Shown piece after piece: positions 12,502-13,294 of a stretch of DNA of 13,294 bases (the first letter of the stretch is position 1; each line of letters starts with the position of its first letter). The notes beneath the pieces were generated by a model, which was not told the DNA's origin, did not search any database, and saw only the letters and a list, made by a program, of their open reading frames with translations. The DNA is from Candidatus Pacearchaeota archaeon (GTDB lineage: Archaea > Nanobdellota > Nanobdellia > Pacearchaeales > GW2011-AR1): the NCBI GenBank assembly GCA_023142835.1, contig JAGLIS010000035.1:1-13294 (forward strand), given 5' to 3'. A program made the position numbers and the translations under genes.

Positions 12502-13294
12502 TCATTCCAATGCCTCAGAATAAATCCTCTCTAATTTCTTATTCCTTTCTTTTATAGAAAACTTACCATTCTCAATTTCTTTAAAACAATTACGAGACAT
12601 TTCCTTCCTTAATCTACCATTTTTTACCAACTTTTCCGTCTTCAACATTATTTCATTGAAAACTTTCCCTTTGAAAACCCTTTTATGTGCATTAGCCCCT
12701 GAATTATTTATAATGAACCCAGTCTTACCTTCTTGTATAGTCTCTTCAATAGTATGAGTTGACCCCGTTTTCATAGCTACAACAGGCAAACCAAAACTCT
12801 GAGCTTCAAGAATCGCAAAACCAAACGTATCCGAAAAAGTAGGATACAAAAATATATCTGCCTGAGGATATATCTCTTCAAATAATTTTTTCTGAGAAAC
12901 AAGATTATAAATTTTTATTCTTTTATTCTTTTCAAATTTTTTATTCAAAACATTTGAAATAATTATTCCTTCGACATTATCATATTTTTTAGTTAGTGTG
13001 TCCATAACTTTCCAAGCAATTTTTCCACCCTTAACTTCAAAATCCCTTCCAACAAATAAGATTTGTATTTTCTTATTAGTCTTTTTCCTATTCCCTCTTA
13101 CAAATGGAACTGCAGGGTAAACTATTTCAATCTTCTTCTCTAACTCCGGAAACTCTTTCAAAACCCCTTTCTTAGACCACTCACTCCATGCCATGATTTT
13201 TTTACAATAATTTGATTGCAAATATTTTCTTACAGTTTTTTTAGAAGGAGTTTTTTTATAAGAACTTCCTGCCCAAAATTGTCCAACAAATTCA
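12502..13294 (-). CDS. Family 4 glycosyltransferase, N-terminus outside the window
   Basis: The frame stays open to the right edge. The 24 codons upstream of a TTG at 13221 read EFVGQFWAGSSYKKTPSKKT and VRKY, so the gene is cut by the window and the TTG is not its start. The visible 264 residues cover the end of the N-terminal domain (YCKKIMAWSEWSKKGVLKEF, the usual acceptor-side helix) and the whole C-terminal GT-B nucleotide-sugar domain. Recognisable parts are IQILFVGRDFEVKGG, ADIFLYPTFSDTFGFAILEA with the EX7E-type pair region, FGLPVVAMKTGS, and EGKTGFII. It is a retaining GT4/GT1-group enzyme that uses a nucleotide sugar to extend the glycan. The sugar is unknown. The gene ends 86 bp before the next start, with a T tract and new promoter between them. 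Confidence 0.9.
   Translation of the reverse strand, partial: EFVGQFWAGSSYKKTPSKKTVRKYLQSNYCKKIMAWSEWSKKGVLKEFPELEKKIEIVYPAVPFVRGNRKKTNKKIQILFVGRDFEVKGGKIAWKVMDTLTKKYDNVEGIIISNVLNKKFEKNKRIKIYNLVSQKKLFEEIYPQADIFLYPTFSDTFGFAILEAQSFGLPVVAMKTGSTHTIEETIQEGKTGFIINNSGANAHKRVFKGKVFNEIMLKTEKLVKNGRLRKEMSRNCFKEIENGKFSIKERNKKLERIYSEALE

Noticed and set aside
13219..13221. TTG start for the GT4 gene
   Set aside because: The frame continues upstream to the window edge with sequence typical of the GT4 N-terminal domain, so the gene is simply truncated by the window.
1..13294. CRISPR arrays, insertion sequences, rRNA genes, riboswitches
   Set aside because: I found no regularly spaced repeats, transposase motifs with terminal inverted repeats, rRNA-like sequence or recognisable riboswitch core.

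Overview
The window looks like a piece of an AT-rich archaeal chromosome, probably from a small-genome DPANN-type lineage (Woesearchaeota or Pacearchaeota-like; this lineage is an inference). The archaeal signs are a tRNA-Gly whose 15-nt intron fits a canonical bulge-helix-bulge, no encoded CCA, the gene order secF-secD with an archaeal-type SecD, and TATA-like boxes about 22-31 bp upstream of many start codons, which points to leaderless transcripts.

Region 1 (1-600): two tRNA genes on the minus strand (a class II tRNA cut by the window start, and tRNA-Gly) and a solitary small HNH-type protein. A 16-bp promoter sequence occurs twice here as an inverted repeat: once upstream of tRNA-Gly and once upstream of secF.

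Region 2 (628-3770, plus strand): a tightly packed operon of secF, secD, a small YdjM/DUF457-like membrane protein and a 41-codon ORF. Adjacent genes overlap by ATGA or lie 1 nt apart. SecF and SecD are the accessory membrane subunits of the Sec translocon.

Region 3 (3747-13294): a cell-surface glycan locus with genes on both strands. It encodes a SAM methyltransferase, a Wzx-like flippase, a radical SAM/SPASM-like enzyme, a GT2 glycosyltransferase, a GT9 (heptosyltransferase-like) glycosyltransferase, two mutually related Pol-beta-type nucleotidyltransferases with overlapping genes, a GT-A (HlpA-like) glycosyltransferase and a GT4 glycosyltransferase that runs off the right edge. The glycosyltransferases would build a lipid-linked glycan at the inner face of the membrane, the methyltransferase, radical SAM enzyme and nucleotidyltransferases would decorate it, and the flippase would move it outward. 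The sugar identities cannot be read from the sequence.

The most unusual item is the nucleotidyltransferase pair (9297-11488). Both have a GS...DxD core and a shared HNxxxIxE signature, and they follow a glycosyltransferase in one apparent transcription unit. I recognise no described function for them. There is no CRISPR array, insertion sequence or rRNA.
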